This document shows positions 1 through 10,590 of a DNA stretch of 36,108 nt, in pieces. The notes beneath the pieces were generated by a model. The model was not told the origin of the DNA and did no database searches. It saw only the letters and a list, made by a program, of their open reading frames with translations. Origin of the DNA: Methanobacteriota archaeon (GTDB lineage Archaea > Thermoplasmatota > Poseidoniia > Poseidoniales > Poseidoniaceae); the NCBI GenBank assembly GCA_018650165.1, contig JABIGM010000019.1, positions 1 through 36,108 on the forward strand. The letters are read 5' to 3'. Position 1 is the stretch's first letter, and each line of letters begins with the position of its first letter. The position numbers and the translations under genes are program-made.

Positions 1-76
1 AGAGATATTGCTCGTTAACCAGCGTCTTGCGAGCCATTGCAACAAATTGCCCAACCTCCACAGGTTCGCCCGCCAT
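1..76 (-). CDS. Possible 5' end of a divergent gene, truncated by the window edge (MAGEPVEVGQFVAMARKTLVNEQYL...)
   Basis: Minus-strand frame from ATG at 76-74 is open to the window edge. Only 25 codons are visible, and a second minus frame is also open here. Confidence 0.25.
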   Translation of the reverse strand, partial: MAGEPVEVGQFVAMARKTLVNEQYL

Positions 77-190
77 GTCACAATTTGAGCGCCCATGGTT
101 CTTGAATAATCGCTTTGGGTAAAGGAAGAGGTTTTCAATAGATGGCCGGTCGCCAACTTCGTTCCAGTCTGGGGTTGGCCCCTTCTTGGA

Positions 191-1894
191 ATGGTGATTA
201 TTGTGTCAGACAAGGATACTTCAGCAGATAAATCCGATGAAGATGACGAATGGATGTCATATGCGAATGCTGGTTTTGGTTCAACAGACTATTCACTTTG
301 GGACGAGACAGAATCTCAACCGGAAGTTAGTACAGACCCTGATTGGGAAAATAACGATTTACAACTTGATACTGGTGAAGAAGAGATTCCAGCCGCTCCA
401 CGCCCGGCAGGACTGAAGCACTTGGTAAGAATCGGTACTTGCAACCACTGTTTAGGGCGCGTAGGTGGAAAGAAAAGATTTGAGCAATCGAACTATGAGT
501 CTGGAGTTGAAATCAGAACTAATGTTGTAGAAGGCGACCAAACAATGGCGCAGGCTAGAGAAGCCGAACCGCTATGTCCGTTTTGTGAAAACCTATTCGA
601 TGAGGCACCACTTCTTGCTGAATTAATCAAAGAAACCGTGGGTGAAAGAGAATGCTCACGAATGCAATTGGGTACTAGAATACCCAAAGACCAAACCGAA
701 GCGGAAGACCATATTAGAAAGCGATTTGGAGCAGGCGGCTCTGCTGCACTGAAGGTAAGTCTAGTCGATGAGATTGCTCGACAATTGAAATCGATTGGTT
801 TCCAAATAAAGTTGGTAATCGACAAGCCAGAAATTTTGGCACTAATCGACGTACTGACTCTGACTGTAGAACTAGACATACGCTCCCACTATGTGTATGG
901 AAGATATCGTAAACTGGCACGGGGGATTCCACAAACAAAGTGGCCATGCCGTTCTTGTAAAGGAAGAGGTTGTGAGCGATGTGACCAAACTGGGATGCAG
1001 TATCAATCATCTGTTCAAGGTTTAATCGGCGACCCGTCATTGGGATTGTTTGGTAGTAAAGAACATGCATTCCATGGAATGGGCAGAGAAGATATCGATG
1101 TCAGATGCCTAGGTCGTGGCCGTCCATTCGTTATTGAGATGAAGCAACCAGTAAAGAGAGAAGTTGACTATGATGCATTGATGAAAACCATCAATGAAAC
1201 TGCATCAGGACAACTCGAGGTAAGTGATATGCGAGCCTCAAACCGTAGTGAAGTTGTACGCGTTAAGGATACTCCTGCCGAAAAGTCCTATACAATTCGT
1301 TACAAAATCGAACCGATAACTCAGAAGGAGTTAGACCAAATCACTCAGGTCATGGAAATTTCCAAGAATAATGCCGACAGAAATCGTCGTCGACGAGATC
1401 ATCACAGAGGTAAGAGGCGCGAACTCAAAACGGAACCCGAACCTGAAATCGATTATTCACAATTGAAAAAAGCAGAATTAACAGCGCTTTGTGAAGAACG
1501 TGGACTGGCTAAGAGTGGAACAAAAAATGTGCTAATTGATAGGCTAGCGAATTTCAAAGAGGAGACTTTGCCGTTACCATCACAAGATTATGTAATGGAA
1601 ATAATGGAAAAATTACAGGGATGCACCCTTGCTCAAAGAACACCAGAAAGGGTCGCTCATCGACGTGCAGACAAAATTCGGAAAAGAAAAGTGCTTGAAA
1701 CATCTAATCCTGCTATCGGATTAGATGATGATGGAAATATGTATGGAGAGTTTAGTCTAAGATGCGAATCAGGAACCTACGTCAAAGAAACAGTTCATGG
1801 TGATGGCGGGCGAACTCAACCCTCAATCGCCTCCCTTGTCAAGGCAAAATGTACAGTCGAATGGCTCGATGTCGCCGATATTCACGCGGATTAA
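191..1894 (+). CDS. pus10: tRNA pseudouridine synthase Pus10 (archaeal type) with an internal SAP-like segment
   Basis: Two CxxC pairs (CNHC...CPFC), second zinc cluster CRSCKGRGCERC, DVRCLGRGRPFVIEM motif, C-terminal GTYVKETVHGDGGRTQPSIASLV typical of Pus10. Start codon is not certain. Confidence 0.9.
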   Translation: MVIIVSDKDTSADKSDEDDEWMSYANAGFGSTDYSLWDETESQPEVSTDPDWENNDLQLDTGEEEIPAAPRPAGLKHLVRIGTCNHCLGRVGGKKRFEQSNYESGVEIRTNVVEGDQTMAQAREAEPLCPFCENLFDEAPLLAELIKETVGERECSRMQLGTRIPKDQTEAEDHIRKRFGAGGSAALKVSLVDEIARQLKSIGFQIKLVIDKPEILALIDVLTLTVELDIRSHYVYGRYRKLARGIPQTKWPCRSCKGRGCERCDQTGMQYQSSVQGLIGDPSLGLFGSKEHAFHGMGREDIDVRCLGRGRPFVIEMKQPVKREVDYDALMKTINETASGQLEVSDMRASNRSEVVRVKDTPAEKSYTIRYKIEPITQKELDQITQVMEISKNNADRNRRRRDHHRGKRRELKTEPEPEIDYSQLKKAELTALCEERGLAKSGTKNVLIDRLANFKEETLPLPSQDYVMEIMEKLQGCTLAQRTPERVAHRRADKIRKRKVLETSNPAIGLDDDGNMYGEFSLRCESGTYVKETVHGDGGRTQPSIASLVKAKCTVEWLDVADIHAD

Positions 1895-1980
1895 GGCTAT
1901 CGCGGTGCTTATATGGCCCGGGTAGGTCGGCAGGTTGCTTCCAACTGTCTTAGGACACGCGAAGCAGGGGTACGATTAAC

Positions 1981-2271
1981 ATGCAGAAATCCAAGGGCCA
2001 GCGCCAAGGCACCAGATCAATTCTACGTAAAGGACGTCACGACAAGGGACGAGTCGTCATTTCACGCATCATGCACGAGTACCAAGAAGGTGACCGCGTT
2101 GCTATCGTTTTAGACGGTGGACAACAGATGGGAATGCCTCACCGCAGATTCCAAGGGCGAACTGGATTTATCCAGAAGCGCCAAGGTAAGGCATGGGTTG
2201 TCGCTGTCAAAGACGGCAACATGCAAAAGACTGTGGTTTCACGACCAGAGCACCTACGTCCATTGGAGTGA
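1981..2271 (+). CDS. rpl21e: 50S ribosomal protein L21e
   Basis: Archaeal L21e pattern (GTRSILRK...GDRVAIVLDGGQQMGMPHRRFQGRTGFI), 96 aa, directly upstream of rpoF. Confidence 0.95.
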   Translation: MQKSKGQRQGTRSILRKGRHDKGRVVISRIMHEYQEGDRVAIVLDGGQQMGMPHRRFQGRTGFIQKRQGKAWVVAVKDGNMQKTVVSRPEHLRPLE

Positions 2272-2276
2272 TATTA

Positions 2277-2639
2277 ATGACTGACAAAGGAACTTTCACA
2301 GATTTTCAATCAGTGCGTGAAATGCTTGAAGATGCTCAAAAGCGTCGTGGCTTTTTGACATATGAACAGAAAGCTGCTCTGCAGCATGCTGAATGGGCCG
2401 CTAGCGATAATCGAAACGGTTACAAGACTGAACCAAAAGTTTTCACGGATATGTTCACTGCAATCATGGAAATTGAAATCTTCCAGAAATACCCGGAACT
2501 AGCAGCGAAGTTGGCAGAACTTATGCCAATGCATTCTGACGATGTACGTGCGGTTATTGCTAGCCGCCGTATCTCGATAGAAGCTAGCGATGTCGAAGCA
2601 GTTCTAGACATCGTACGCCAAAATGTTGGCGTTAAATGA
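2277..2639 (+). CDS. rpoF: DNA-directed RNA polymerase subunit F (Rpb4-like)
   Basis: The in-frame ATG at 2277 is preferred over the track start at 2193, which overlaps L21e. Length, helical C-terminus and position between L21e and DUF655 fit RpoF. Confidence 0.85.
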   Translation: MTDKGTFTDFQSVREMLEDAQKRRGFLTYEQKAALQHAEWAASDNRNGYKTEPKVFTDMFTAIMEIEIFQKYPELAAKLAELMPMHSDDVRAVIASRRISIEASDVEAVLDIVRQNVGVK

Positions 2640-2661
2640 AACCGACGGCCGGTGAGCAAAT

Positions 2662-3264
2662 ATGCGTAATGAGCGTCATAGTGGGCAACGTAGAAGCAGT
2701 TCTCGTACCGAAAAACCAGACCCTTTGATGAAAGTAGAATGGTGCCGAGTTATTGAACACCCCGAATCAGGTGGGGTTCTAGTGGTCATCACAGAACCAA
2801 ATTTACACGTGATTAGACTTCGTCCTAAATCCGGTTCTGGTTTGCAGATGGTAGGAGCTCGCCTATACATGGGAATAGACCATTCCAAGAGAGATGTAGT
2901 GCAAGATATTCTCGGTTTTGCACGTATCCGCGACCTTTCTAATTCAGCATCAATTGAACTTCCAGTTGTTATCCAGCAAGTTATAGAAGACTCCCCGGAG
3001 ATATTCATTCAACAATTCTTTAATCGTGCAGGAAACCTTTCTTTGAAGATGCACGCATTCGAATTATTGGCTGGCGTAGGAAACAAGAAAGCGATGGATA
3101 TGGTCACAAGGCGTGGCCGTGCAGGATGGGAAAATTTTGCGCAATTGGATGAAGACTGTGGCATTAATTCTGCAGAACTTCTTGCTAAGAGGTTTGTTTC
3201 AGAAATCGAGGATCGTAGCCTAGAGCCTCGATTAATCGATTTACTATTGCGTCAGGATGAGTGA
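2662..3264 (+). CDS. DUF655 family protein
   Basis: Conserved archaeal order L21e-RpoF-DUF655-KsgA; internal HhH-like segment (MHAFELLAGVGNKKAMDMV). Confidence 0.85.
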   Translation: MRNERHSGQRRSSSRTEKPDPLMKVEWCRVIEHPESGGVLVVITEPNLHVIRLRPKSGSGLQMVGARLYMGIDHSKRDVVQDILGFARIRDLSNSASIELPVVIQQVIEDSPEIFIQQFFNRAGNLSLKMHAFELLAGVGNKKAMDMVTRRGRAGWENFAQLDEDCGINSAELLAKRFVSEIEDRSLEPRLIDLLLRQDE

Positions 3265-4103
3265 TTACCATGGGCCACGGAGCCCGTGTTTTGATTGAAC
3301 GACTGCGAATGCGTCAGGACAATATCAAATCTTTAGGTCAACACTTTCTGAATAATGAGGAAGTATTGGACGAAACAATTTCTCTTGCAGAAATAAGTCC
3401 AGATGACCATATAATAGAAATTGGCCCAGGGCCCGGCGTCTTGACAGAGAGGCTACTGGAGACCAATTGTTCACTTACTGCAATTGAACTCGATGATGGA
3501 GCATGCGAATTCCTTAGAGATAATTTCCCAGGTCTTAATCTCATTGAAGGCGATGCACTCAAAGTCAAATGGCCTAATGCAAACAAGGTAGTTGCAAATA
3601 TTCCTTACCAAATATCATCGCCATTAATCGACATCCTCACACGCAATAATTCCATCAAGGAAGTGGTACTATTGCTGCAGGAAGAATTTGCAGAACGGCT
3701 AGTTGTGGAATGGGAAAGTGATAGAGGCAGTCTTGGCATGTGTACTATGCTGGATTGGGAATGTACATTTGAAATGCGGGTCGGACCTCATTGTTTCACT
3801 CCATCACCCCAAGTTCATTCACGTCTAGTAACGATGTCTAGAATTGATTCTCCTGAGAATTCTAAACTTGCAAAATTATTGATTCGGCAAGCATTTTCTC
3901 AAAGACGCAAAAAAATCAGAAATACTCTTTCAAAGGCTCCAAAACGAATCGCTCGCATAAGAGGATGGCATGCAAAAGTGTATGTTGAGGCCATGCAGTC
4001 TATCGATTGTGAGTTTATTGATGAAAGGCCTGAAGATTTAGAAATCGAGGATTGGCTAGAATTAGCGCGGCTTCTCGAAGATGCTCGGGCGGCGATGGGT
4101 TGA
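3261..4103 (+). CDS. ksgA: 16S rRNA dimethyladenosine transferase KsgA/Dim1
   Basis: QHFLNNEEVLDETI, IIEIGPGPGVLTERLL and VANIPYQISSPL motifs; overlaps the DUF655 stop by 4 nt. Confidence 0.95.
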   Translation: MITMGHGARVLIERLRMRQDNIKSLGQHFLNNEEVLDETISLAEISPDDHIIEIGPGPGVLTERLLETNCSLTAIELDDGACEFLRDNFPGLNLIEGDALKVKWPNANKVVANIPYQISSPLIDILTRNNSIKEVVLLLQEEFAERLVVEWESDRGSLGMCTMLDWECTFEMRVGPHCFTPSPQVHSRLVTMSRIDSPENSKLAKLLIRQAFSQRRKKIRNTLSKAPKRIARIRGWHAKVYVEAMQSIDCEFIDERPEDLEIEDWLELARLLEDARAAMG

Positions 4104-4146
4104 CATCTAACCGCCGGCTCGGCCTGTCTCGTCGGGGGGGGTACAC

Positions 4147-5235
4147 ATGGCAAAGAAGGACACATATCTGGCTCTATTACGTCGAGGAATTGACGAGACT
4201 ACAGCAATGCAATTGGCAGATGCTGGAATTAAGATTGGAGATCTCAAGAAAATTGATAAATCTCAATTGGTAGAAAATTATGGATTAAAACCCGACATTG
4301 CAGATGGTGTACTCGAAATCATCACTGCAGGTCCTCAATCTCATGGAAAGGAAAGGTTCCTTTCCAAGGTTCTAGCGCCGGAGCGCAAACCTGAAAATAA
4401 GATTGAAGAATTAAAATTCAAGCGTAAACAAAAGGACGTTTTGTCTGAATTAGCAGAACAAAAAGAACGCCTGAAGCTTGCTAAGGTAGAAGCATTCCGT
4501 GCTCAAAAGTTAGTAATGAACCGTCTTGGAAAGACAGTTGAGTTGATTGTTAAGTTAGAAAACAATCTTGATGATGAAGGTAAAGATGACCAGAAAGTCA
4601 AGATTCGTGACCAACTTGAGACCCGCGGTCTTGAAGCAGCACGTGATCATGAAATGCTCGAACTAGAAGGAACACCTCAAGATATTGTTGATTTCCGAAG
4701 AAAGATAGTTCCTGAACTAATACTTCATGCATGTCCAAATTGTAACGAAGAAATGGACCCCCGTACAAGCAGGAATCCAGATGATTCGAAAAATTGGTCA
4801 TTCATTTGCTGGGAATGTGAGACTCCATTTAATGCAGGATTATCATTGACAGTAGACACGATAATGGAAAATGGCGGAAGAATCGAAATCGACCCCGATG
4901 CACGCCCTCGTAATCCAGTACCTCCAAAGCCAGCCTCTCAGGACTTTACCACAATCAATGAATTGGTTAAGGCTGAATTAGTACAAACCGGTGTCGATGC
5001 AGATTCAATGACACAAGCAGCTGAGCAATCAGTCTTGACAAGTGGATTGATGAGTATCAATGACTGGATTGACCAGACTCTCGCTGCTAAGGGCTACATT
5101 CAGGCACAAGAAGACCGAGAAGATTTCATTCTTAGAACCGGTGCTGGAGCAACTAAGTTCAACAAGTGGATGAAGAAAGCAGGACTTTACTTCAACAAGC
5201 AAACTGGACGTTGGTCACGCTGGGAAGATCGTTGA
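4147..5235 (+). CDS. Uncharacterised protein with N-terminal HhH-like region, coiled segment, zinc ribbon and conserved C-terminal domain
   Basis: 362 aa; CPNC...CWEC zinc ribbon; helical N-terminus GIDETTAMQLADAGIKIGDLKKI. Confidence 0.7.
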   Translation: MAKKDTYLALLRRGIDETTAMQLADAGIKIGDLKKIDKSQLVENYGLKPDIADGVLEIITAGPQSHGKERFLSKVLAPERKPENKIEELKFKRKQKDVLSELAEQKERLKLAKVEAFRAQKLVMNRLGKTVELIVKLENNLDDEGKDDQKVKIRDQLETRGLEAARDHEMLELEGTPQDIVDFRRKIVPELILHACPNCNEEMDPRTSRNPDDSKNWSFICWECETPFNAGLSLTVDTIMENGGRIEIDPDARPRNPVPPKPASQDFTTINELVKAELVQTGVDADSMTQAAEQSVLTSGLMSINDWIDQTLAAKGYIQAQEDREDFILRTGAGATKFNKWMKKAGLYFNKQTGRWSRWEDR

Positions 5236-5244
5236 GGTGCTCAA

Positions 5245-5532
5245 ATGGGCCTCATCCGTTTCCTACGTGGTGCTAAATTACTAGGGCAAACAAATGAGAT
5301 ACCCGGCAAGTCTCTTGTAGAGCATGCGCATGCTGCTAATGTGGACATTCCTACTAATTGCACCAGTGGTAATTGTGGCTCTTGTATGGTTACTCTTTTG
5401 TCAGGAGACGTTAGTCTACCAGACCCCCTAACTCCAGGCCTTGATGAGGAAATTGTTTCCGAAGGTGCGAGACTGGGATGTATAGGAGTCCCATCAGGCG
5501 ATGTCGAAATCGATATTTTGCCACCAATTTGA
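5245..5532 (+). CDS. 2Fe-2S plant-type ferredoxin
   Basis: NCTSGNCGSC (CX4CX2C) plus distal LGCIG cysteine. Confidence 0.85.
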   Translation: MGLIRFLRGAKLLGQTNEIPGKSLVEHAHAANVDIPTNCTSGNCGSCMVTLLSGDVSLPDPLTPGLDEEIVSEGARLGCIGVPSGDVEIDILPPI

Positions 5533-5541
5533 GGTGAATAA

Positions 5542-5700
5542 ATGGATATTCCACCATGGGTTTGGATTTTAAATATCGTAGGAGTAATTGCCGCAGTATG
5601 GTTTTTATCATGGCGTTTGAAATCTAAATTGGCTGAAGTTGAACAACGTCATGTAATGAGTGGAATAAGACATAGAAAACGCTTGGAAGAGTCTGAATGA
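5542..5700 (+). CDS. 52-aa single-span membrane protein (MDIPPWVWILNIVGVIAAVWFLSWRLKSKLAEVEQRHVMSGIRHRKRLEESE)
   Basis: Translated by hand; absent from the supplied track because it is under 60 aa. ATG lies shortly after the ferredoxin stop with a GAGGTGA ribosome-binding site; one hydrophobic segment followed by basic residues. Confidence 0.65.
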   Translation: MDIPPWVWILNIVGVIAAVWFLSWRLKSKLAEVEQRHVMSGIRHRKRLEESE

Positions 5701-5740
5701 AGCCCCAAAACGCATATGAGTGAAATGGCGAGGCCCAAAC

Positions 5741-6727
5741 ATGGCCGAACTCCGTTTACAAACCACCGGCGCAGGCGTTGTTGCCTCGTCAGAGTTCACT
5801 TTAGATGGGCTGGAAGAGGCTATCAAGGGAAAGGGAACCGCTTGGCTTGACATTCTCAAACCCGATGATGAAGTCAAAGAATGGCTACAGAATATTGGAA
5901 TTGATGAACTAGCGATTGAGGACATTTACGGGCATGCTAGCGACACCGTTCAAAGATTCCACGGCCACCGATTTATCGTGGTACGCGCCCGTGATGCAGA
6001 CAATCGCTTAGATACAGAGCCAGTGGCAATCATTCTTCGTGGTGATATGATGATCACAGTTAGAGGAACTAGAATTCCTGCCCTTGATGTATTGGGCCGC
6101 CGTCTAAAGACTGCTGATGATGATGAAGTTGCAATCGGTGTAGATTTTCTGCTTTACGAATTACTCGACTCAATTGCAGACGATTGGACACCTATCTTGT
6201 CTGAATATTCTAATAAGTTGGACGACTTAGAATATCAGGTATTTGACCCATCGAAATCATATGAAGGACTGCTAGAGGGCCTTCACGATTTGAAGAGACT
6301 CTTGCGTGAAGCGAGCAAATCTATCGAATCCTTACAAGCAGCATGTTTGAGATTGCTAAAACCTGGGGAGAGATTGATTAACGAATCATCCTTGGCGTTC
6401 TTTACAGATTTACAACAACTATCCAACACTCTGGTAAAGCGATGTTCAGCATATTCGGCAGGTGCTACCAGCACAAGAGACACTTACCTTTCCCATGTAA
6501 GTATGAACTTAGCACTCTCGAATGCAAAGTTGACAGAAGTGATGACAACACTCACAATCATTGGTGCAATCATGTTGCCCCTAACCTTGATTGCTGGAAT
6601 ATTTGGAATGAATACCAAGTTACCAGCTCAGTTAGATGAACTTGGTGGGTTTTGGACAATCATGGCGGGGATGTCTCTCTTCAGCATAATGATGCTAAGT
6701 TGGTTCTATCGCAAAAAATGGATATGA
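5741..6727 (+). CDS. corA: CorA-like magnesium/divalent cation transporter
   Basis: C-terminal GIFGMN signature between two TM helices; start moved to the in-frame ATG at 5741 (MAELRLQTTG). Confidence 0.88.
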   Translation: MAELRLQTTGAGVVASSEFTLDGLEEAIKGKGTAWLDILKPDDEVKEWLQNIGIDELAIEDIYGHASDTVQRFHGHRFIVVRARDADNRLDTEPVAIILRGDMMITVRGTRIPALDVLGRRLKTADDDEVAIGVDFLLYELLDSIADDWTPILSEYSNKLDDLEYQVFDPSKSYEGLLEGLHDLKRLLREASKSIESLQAACLRLLKPGERLINESSLAFFTDLQQLSNTLVKRCSAYSAGATSTRDTYLSHVSMNLALSNAKLTEVMTTLTIIGAIMLPLTLIAGIFGMNTKLPAQLDELGGFWTIMAGMSLFSIMMLSWFYRKKWI

Positions 6728-9700
6728 TTACTCTTCTTGAGTTGATTTTGTTTTAGGTTCAATTATCCCTAATGCTGCAGTGGTTAGTACCATTGATGCG
6801 ATTAGCGACAAGACAATCATCATTGCAGAGAATAATCCAAAGGTATTGAATAATCCCATTGATGAAGTAGCGATAATTGAAAATCCAGCGACATCCGAAA
6901 TCGCTGAACCAACTAAAGCAAGAGCACATGCGCCACCAACTCCATGTAAGGCTTGGCGATGATTGCCACCCTTTTCTCTACCTTCGCGATATCGTTCGGT
7001 AACATGTATACAATAATCGATACCTACGCCAAGAGATATCGTGGCAATAGTTACAGTTACAATATTTAGAGAATAACCAAATGCATAAATCAATCCATAG
7101 AGCCAAACAACAACCAATAGAATCGGTGTTAGGGACACAATTGCTTGCTTAACAGAGCGGAAACCAATAGAGAGTGTGATTAGAACAAACAACGAACCAA
7201 GCAATAGAGATGATTGCATTTCAGATTGCATTTTATCACTCGCAACGAATCTTGTAATCGGTTTACCAGTAAGCATTACCCATGTCAAAGGCTTATCATC
7301 TTCCGATGCCCCCTCTTCTTCCCAAGTACCCGATGAGAGATTTAGAAGAGGCCCTAAATCACTCTTGATTTTATCTATACCAGGACCCATTGATGGAAAA
7401 TCATCGGGAGAGGTTATTCCAAATCTAATCAGCATCATATCATAAGAAATATTCTTCCCACTTTCAGATAGCCATACTCGCTCAGGATCTGGAGTTTCAC
7501 TTGGTGCAATATACAAATCAATTAGAGATGAAGGTATTTCAGTGCCTGGAACTCCATCTAGTGTCAAAACCCCATAGAAGAATACAATACAATCTCTATC
7601 ATCTAAGTTTGGAGCATTTAGGATACCGATTTGTTCACAACCGGATTCATTGAAACCATGCCCCCAAAAAGGCTCAGGATTGCTCACCATCGACGCCGAT
7701 GCATAAATTACAAATTCATCAATGGCAAGAATATCGACCTTTCCATCAGGCTGTCTGGTCATTTTATCTATACCGCCGTCTAATCCTTTGTCTGCATTTT
7801 GCCTAAAGTCATCAATTGCTCTAAATACCTCAGGGTCGGCAACATCTCCCTCAATCAAGAGCATAGCAGGCTCTCCTTCATCGGAGAACCGTTCATTGAC
7901 CATATCGACTCCAAAGGCAAAATCTGAATCTTCATCAAGGAAATCATCAACGGAAAATTCCCCTTCTAAATTCACCATGCCCCAGGCGGCAGGAATTGTC
8001 AACAGAAGGCAGATTCCTGCAATAATTATTGGTCGAGATCCTGTGCCTGATTTTATTGCAATCTTTTGTAACATGTCGGTTCGAATGATATTACGTTTGA
8101 TTTTAGGAGAAGAATTCTTTCCTCTCTTTTCCAGCCATTCATCAAATGAGATACGAAGCAATGGCGCCCATATACCGGTCAATAAGAACGCTGCTAATAT
8201 TCCAAGACCAGCCTCAAGTCCGAACGACCTCAAAGCTGCAACATCACTGAAAAGATTAGCGCCAAATGCCGCCATAGTAGTAAGGCTAGTCAATATGATT
8301 GCCCGCCCAACTCTGTTGACAGTTATGCGGCCTGCACTTTGCGGAGAATTTCCTAAATTACGTTCTTCTTTGTAACGATGTAAAGCATGTAATGAATCAT
8401 CAATTCCAAGTGCTAGTACAAGAATTGGCAAAAGATTAGAGAACTGAGAACGAGAGATTAAGTCAATCCCTAACCAGCCTAAAAGAGAGGCAGAATGGCC
8501 GATTAGTCCCTGCATCCACAATAGTGCACCACCAAGTGATAAAGACACAATTGCAACATCCGACCATCGTCTTAGTGATGCATATAATAGAAAAATAATT
8601 GCAATACCCATACCGAAAATCAAGCCTCCAGAATTTTGTAATTCACGATTGACTTCTACATTTACTGCTTGTCCAACAACTAGAGTTAACGAATTATTAT
8701 CATGGCTGCGCAGGCTTCCTTCAAGATGCATTACAGACCATTCCAATGAACACATATTGTCAAGACCCAAGCAATATTCCGAGGTATATTCGGGAGGTTG
8801 TAGGACTAATTCCATACCATCTAAGCGGTAACCTCCAATCACCAAACCATCATCTGTGAATGAGATTTCTTTTTCAGGGTGAGCATCTTTCCAAATAGTG
8901 GTCCAACCAACCTCTTCCAAAGCAGCCCGATCTAGTTGAACCAATAGCCATGAAGCCGATGCAGACCAACGACCAGGTCCCGGTTCAGCATTCCTCCAAG
9001 TACCATCTTCATTCAGAGCACCACCGATTGGCCCTCCTACAATACCGGTATTTTCCGATGCTTTGACAAATCCTCTATCCAATGACAGCCATCTCAAGAA
9101 AGCAGAACCATTTGCTGCCGCCATTCTACTTGCCGCCAAATCAATATGTGCTTGAGTCAAATCTTCATCTTCAAATGTAAGGCATTCGAGTATACCACAA
9201 TCATCCCAATTTGTTTGGGCTGGCTCTAGTCCTGCTAAGGTCATCGTGGGATGTGTTAGAATCGATTCATTGGCCATAAAGCCACGGAAAATATCTGCAA
9301 GACTCATAACACCTGAAGTTTGTAAACCGGTTACATCATTGATGAACGGTTTGGTATAGTTACCAAGGGCATGGTCGTGAACTATCTGATGCTTTGATTG
9401 AATTTCTCGTAAAATAGTAAGATTCAGAATGCCGCCATCGGTATCTGTAATTCCAACCCATTCTTCTCCTGCATCAATTGCTTCATCAGCAGGGGGGAGG
9501 CTAGACCAATCTGGTGTTCCATCTTCGAGTAGTGGTACTGGGACTGGCGTGGAACCAACTGCTGCAGGGTCTCGTACGCTTACAACAAATCCAAGGATGA
9601 TTTCAGTGGTAGCAAATTCATCATTGATTTTACGCTCTGCGGTAAGTTCTGGCGATTCCATATCATACGATTCCATATCGATTGGTTCTAGTGCCTTTAG

Positions 9701-9799
9701 AGCACCAGGAATCATCAAGATAGTGAGGATAAAAACGGCTAAGTGCACCTTATTTCGGCGTGAAACTAGGACCTTTGATAGGGCTTCGAACTCAGCCAT
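6728..9799 (-). CDS. RND superfamily / MMPL-type exporter
   Basis: 1023 aa; duplicated TM bundles and large extracytoplasmic loops; LVLALGIDDSLHALHRYKEER and ISLGVGIDYCIHVTERYREGR repeats. Confidence 0.9.
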   Translation of the reverse strand: MAEFEALSKVLVSRRNKVHLAVFILTILMIPGALKALEPIDMESYDMESPELTAERKINDEFATTEIILGFVVSVRDPAAVGSTPVPVPLLEDGTPDWSSLPPADEAIDAGEEWVGITDTDGGILNLTILREIQSKHQIVHDHALGNYTKPFINDVTGLQTSGVMSLADIFRGFMANESILTHPTMTLAGLEPAQTNWDDCGILECLTFEDEDLTQAHIDLAASRMAAANGSAFLRWLSLDRGFVKASENTGIVGGPIGGALNEDGTWRNAEPGPGRWSASASWLLVQLDRAALEEVGWTTIWKDAHPEKEISFTDDGLVIGGYRLDGMELVLQPPEYTSEYCLGLDNMCSLEWSVMHLEGSLRSHDNNSLTLVVGQAVNVEVNRELQNSGGLIFGMGIAIIFLLYASLRRWSDVAIVSLSLGGALLWMQGLIGHSASLLGWLGIDLISRSQFSNLLPILVLALGIDDSLHALHRYKEERNLGNSPQSAGRITVNRVGRAIILTSLTTMAAFGANLFSDVAALRSFGLEAGLGILAAFLLTGIWAPLLRISFDEWLEKRGKNSSPKIKRNIIRTDMLQKIAIKSGTGSRPIIIAGICLLLTIPAAWGMVNLEGEFSVDDFLDEDSDFAFGVDMVNERFSDEGEPAMLLIEGDVADPEVFRAIDDFRQNADKGLDGGIDKMTRQPDGKVDILAIDEFVIYASASMVSNPEPFWGHGFNESGCEQIGILNAPNLDDRDCIVFFYGVLTLDGVPGTEIPSSLIDLYIAPSETPDPERVWLSESGKNISYDMMLIRFGITSPDDFPSMGPGIDKIKSDLGPLLNLSSGTWEEEGASEDDKPLTWVMLTGKPITRFVASDKMQSEMQSSLLLGSLFVLITLSIGFRSVKQAIVSLTPILLVVVWLYGLIYAFGYSLNIVTVTIATISLGVGIDYCIHVTERYREGREKGGNHRQALHGVGGACALALVGSAISDVAGFSIIATSSMGLFNTFGLFSAMMIVLSLIASMVLTTAALGIIEPKTKSTQEE

Positions 9800-9868
9800 T
9801 GTTTACCCCCCTATCTTCTTGTTATTGAACAGTTGTATTCATTTGTGTGATATGTGACGCAGGTTTGG

Positions 9869-9952
9869 GCGGGGGTCGCCCAGCTTGGTCAACGGCGGTG
9901 GGTTTAGGTCCCATTTCTTATTGATTCGCAGGTTCGAATCCTGCCCCCCGCA
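9869..9952 (+). tRNA. tRNA-Leu (anticodon UAG)
   Basis: Acceptor GCGGGGG/CCCCCGC, D stem GCC/GGC, anticodon stem GTGGG/CCCAT with loop TTTAGGT, 13-nt variable arm, T arm GCAGG-TTCGAAT-CCTGC, discriminator A; CCA is not encoded. Confidence 0.92.
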
Positions 9953-10053
9953 TCTCTTTTAGCATCTCTTTCATTCTTGGTAAGTTTGTATTGTGAATAA
10001 TTTACAACTTAGTAATAGGTACATACATAGTGTAGTCCTTTCTCCCTAAATTT

Positions 10054-10590
<537 letters not shown>

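Noticed and set aside
493-1070. Minus-strand ORFs 493-879 and 714-1070
   Set aside because: Fully antisense to Pus10; no family features.
7722-8375. 217-aa plus-strand ORF
   Set aside because: Antisense to the well-supported RND exporter; Ser/Ile-rich translation typical of a shadow frame.
9805-9819. CCCCCTATCTTCTT also present near 17482
   Set aside because: A 14-nt match is expected by chance a few times in a window this size; the contexts differ.
9869-9952. tRNA-Leu as an integration site
   Set aside because: No partial tRNA copy or integrase found nearby.
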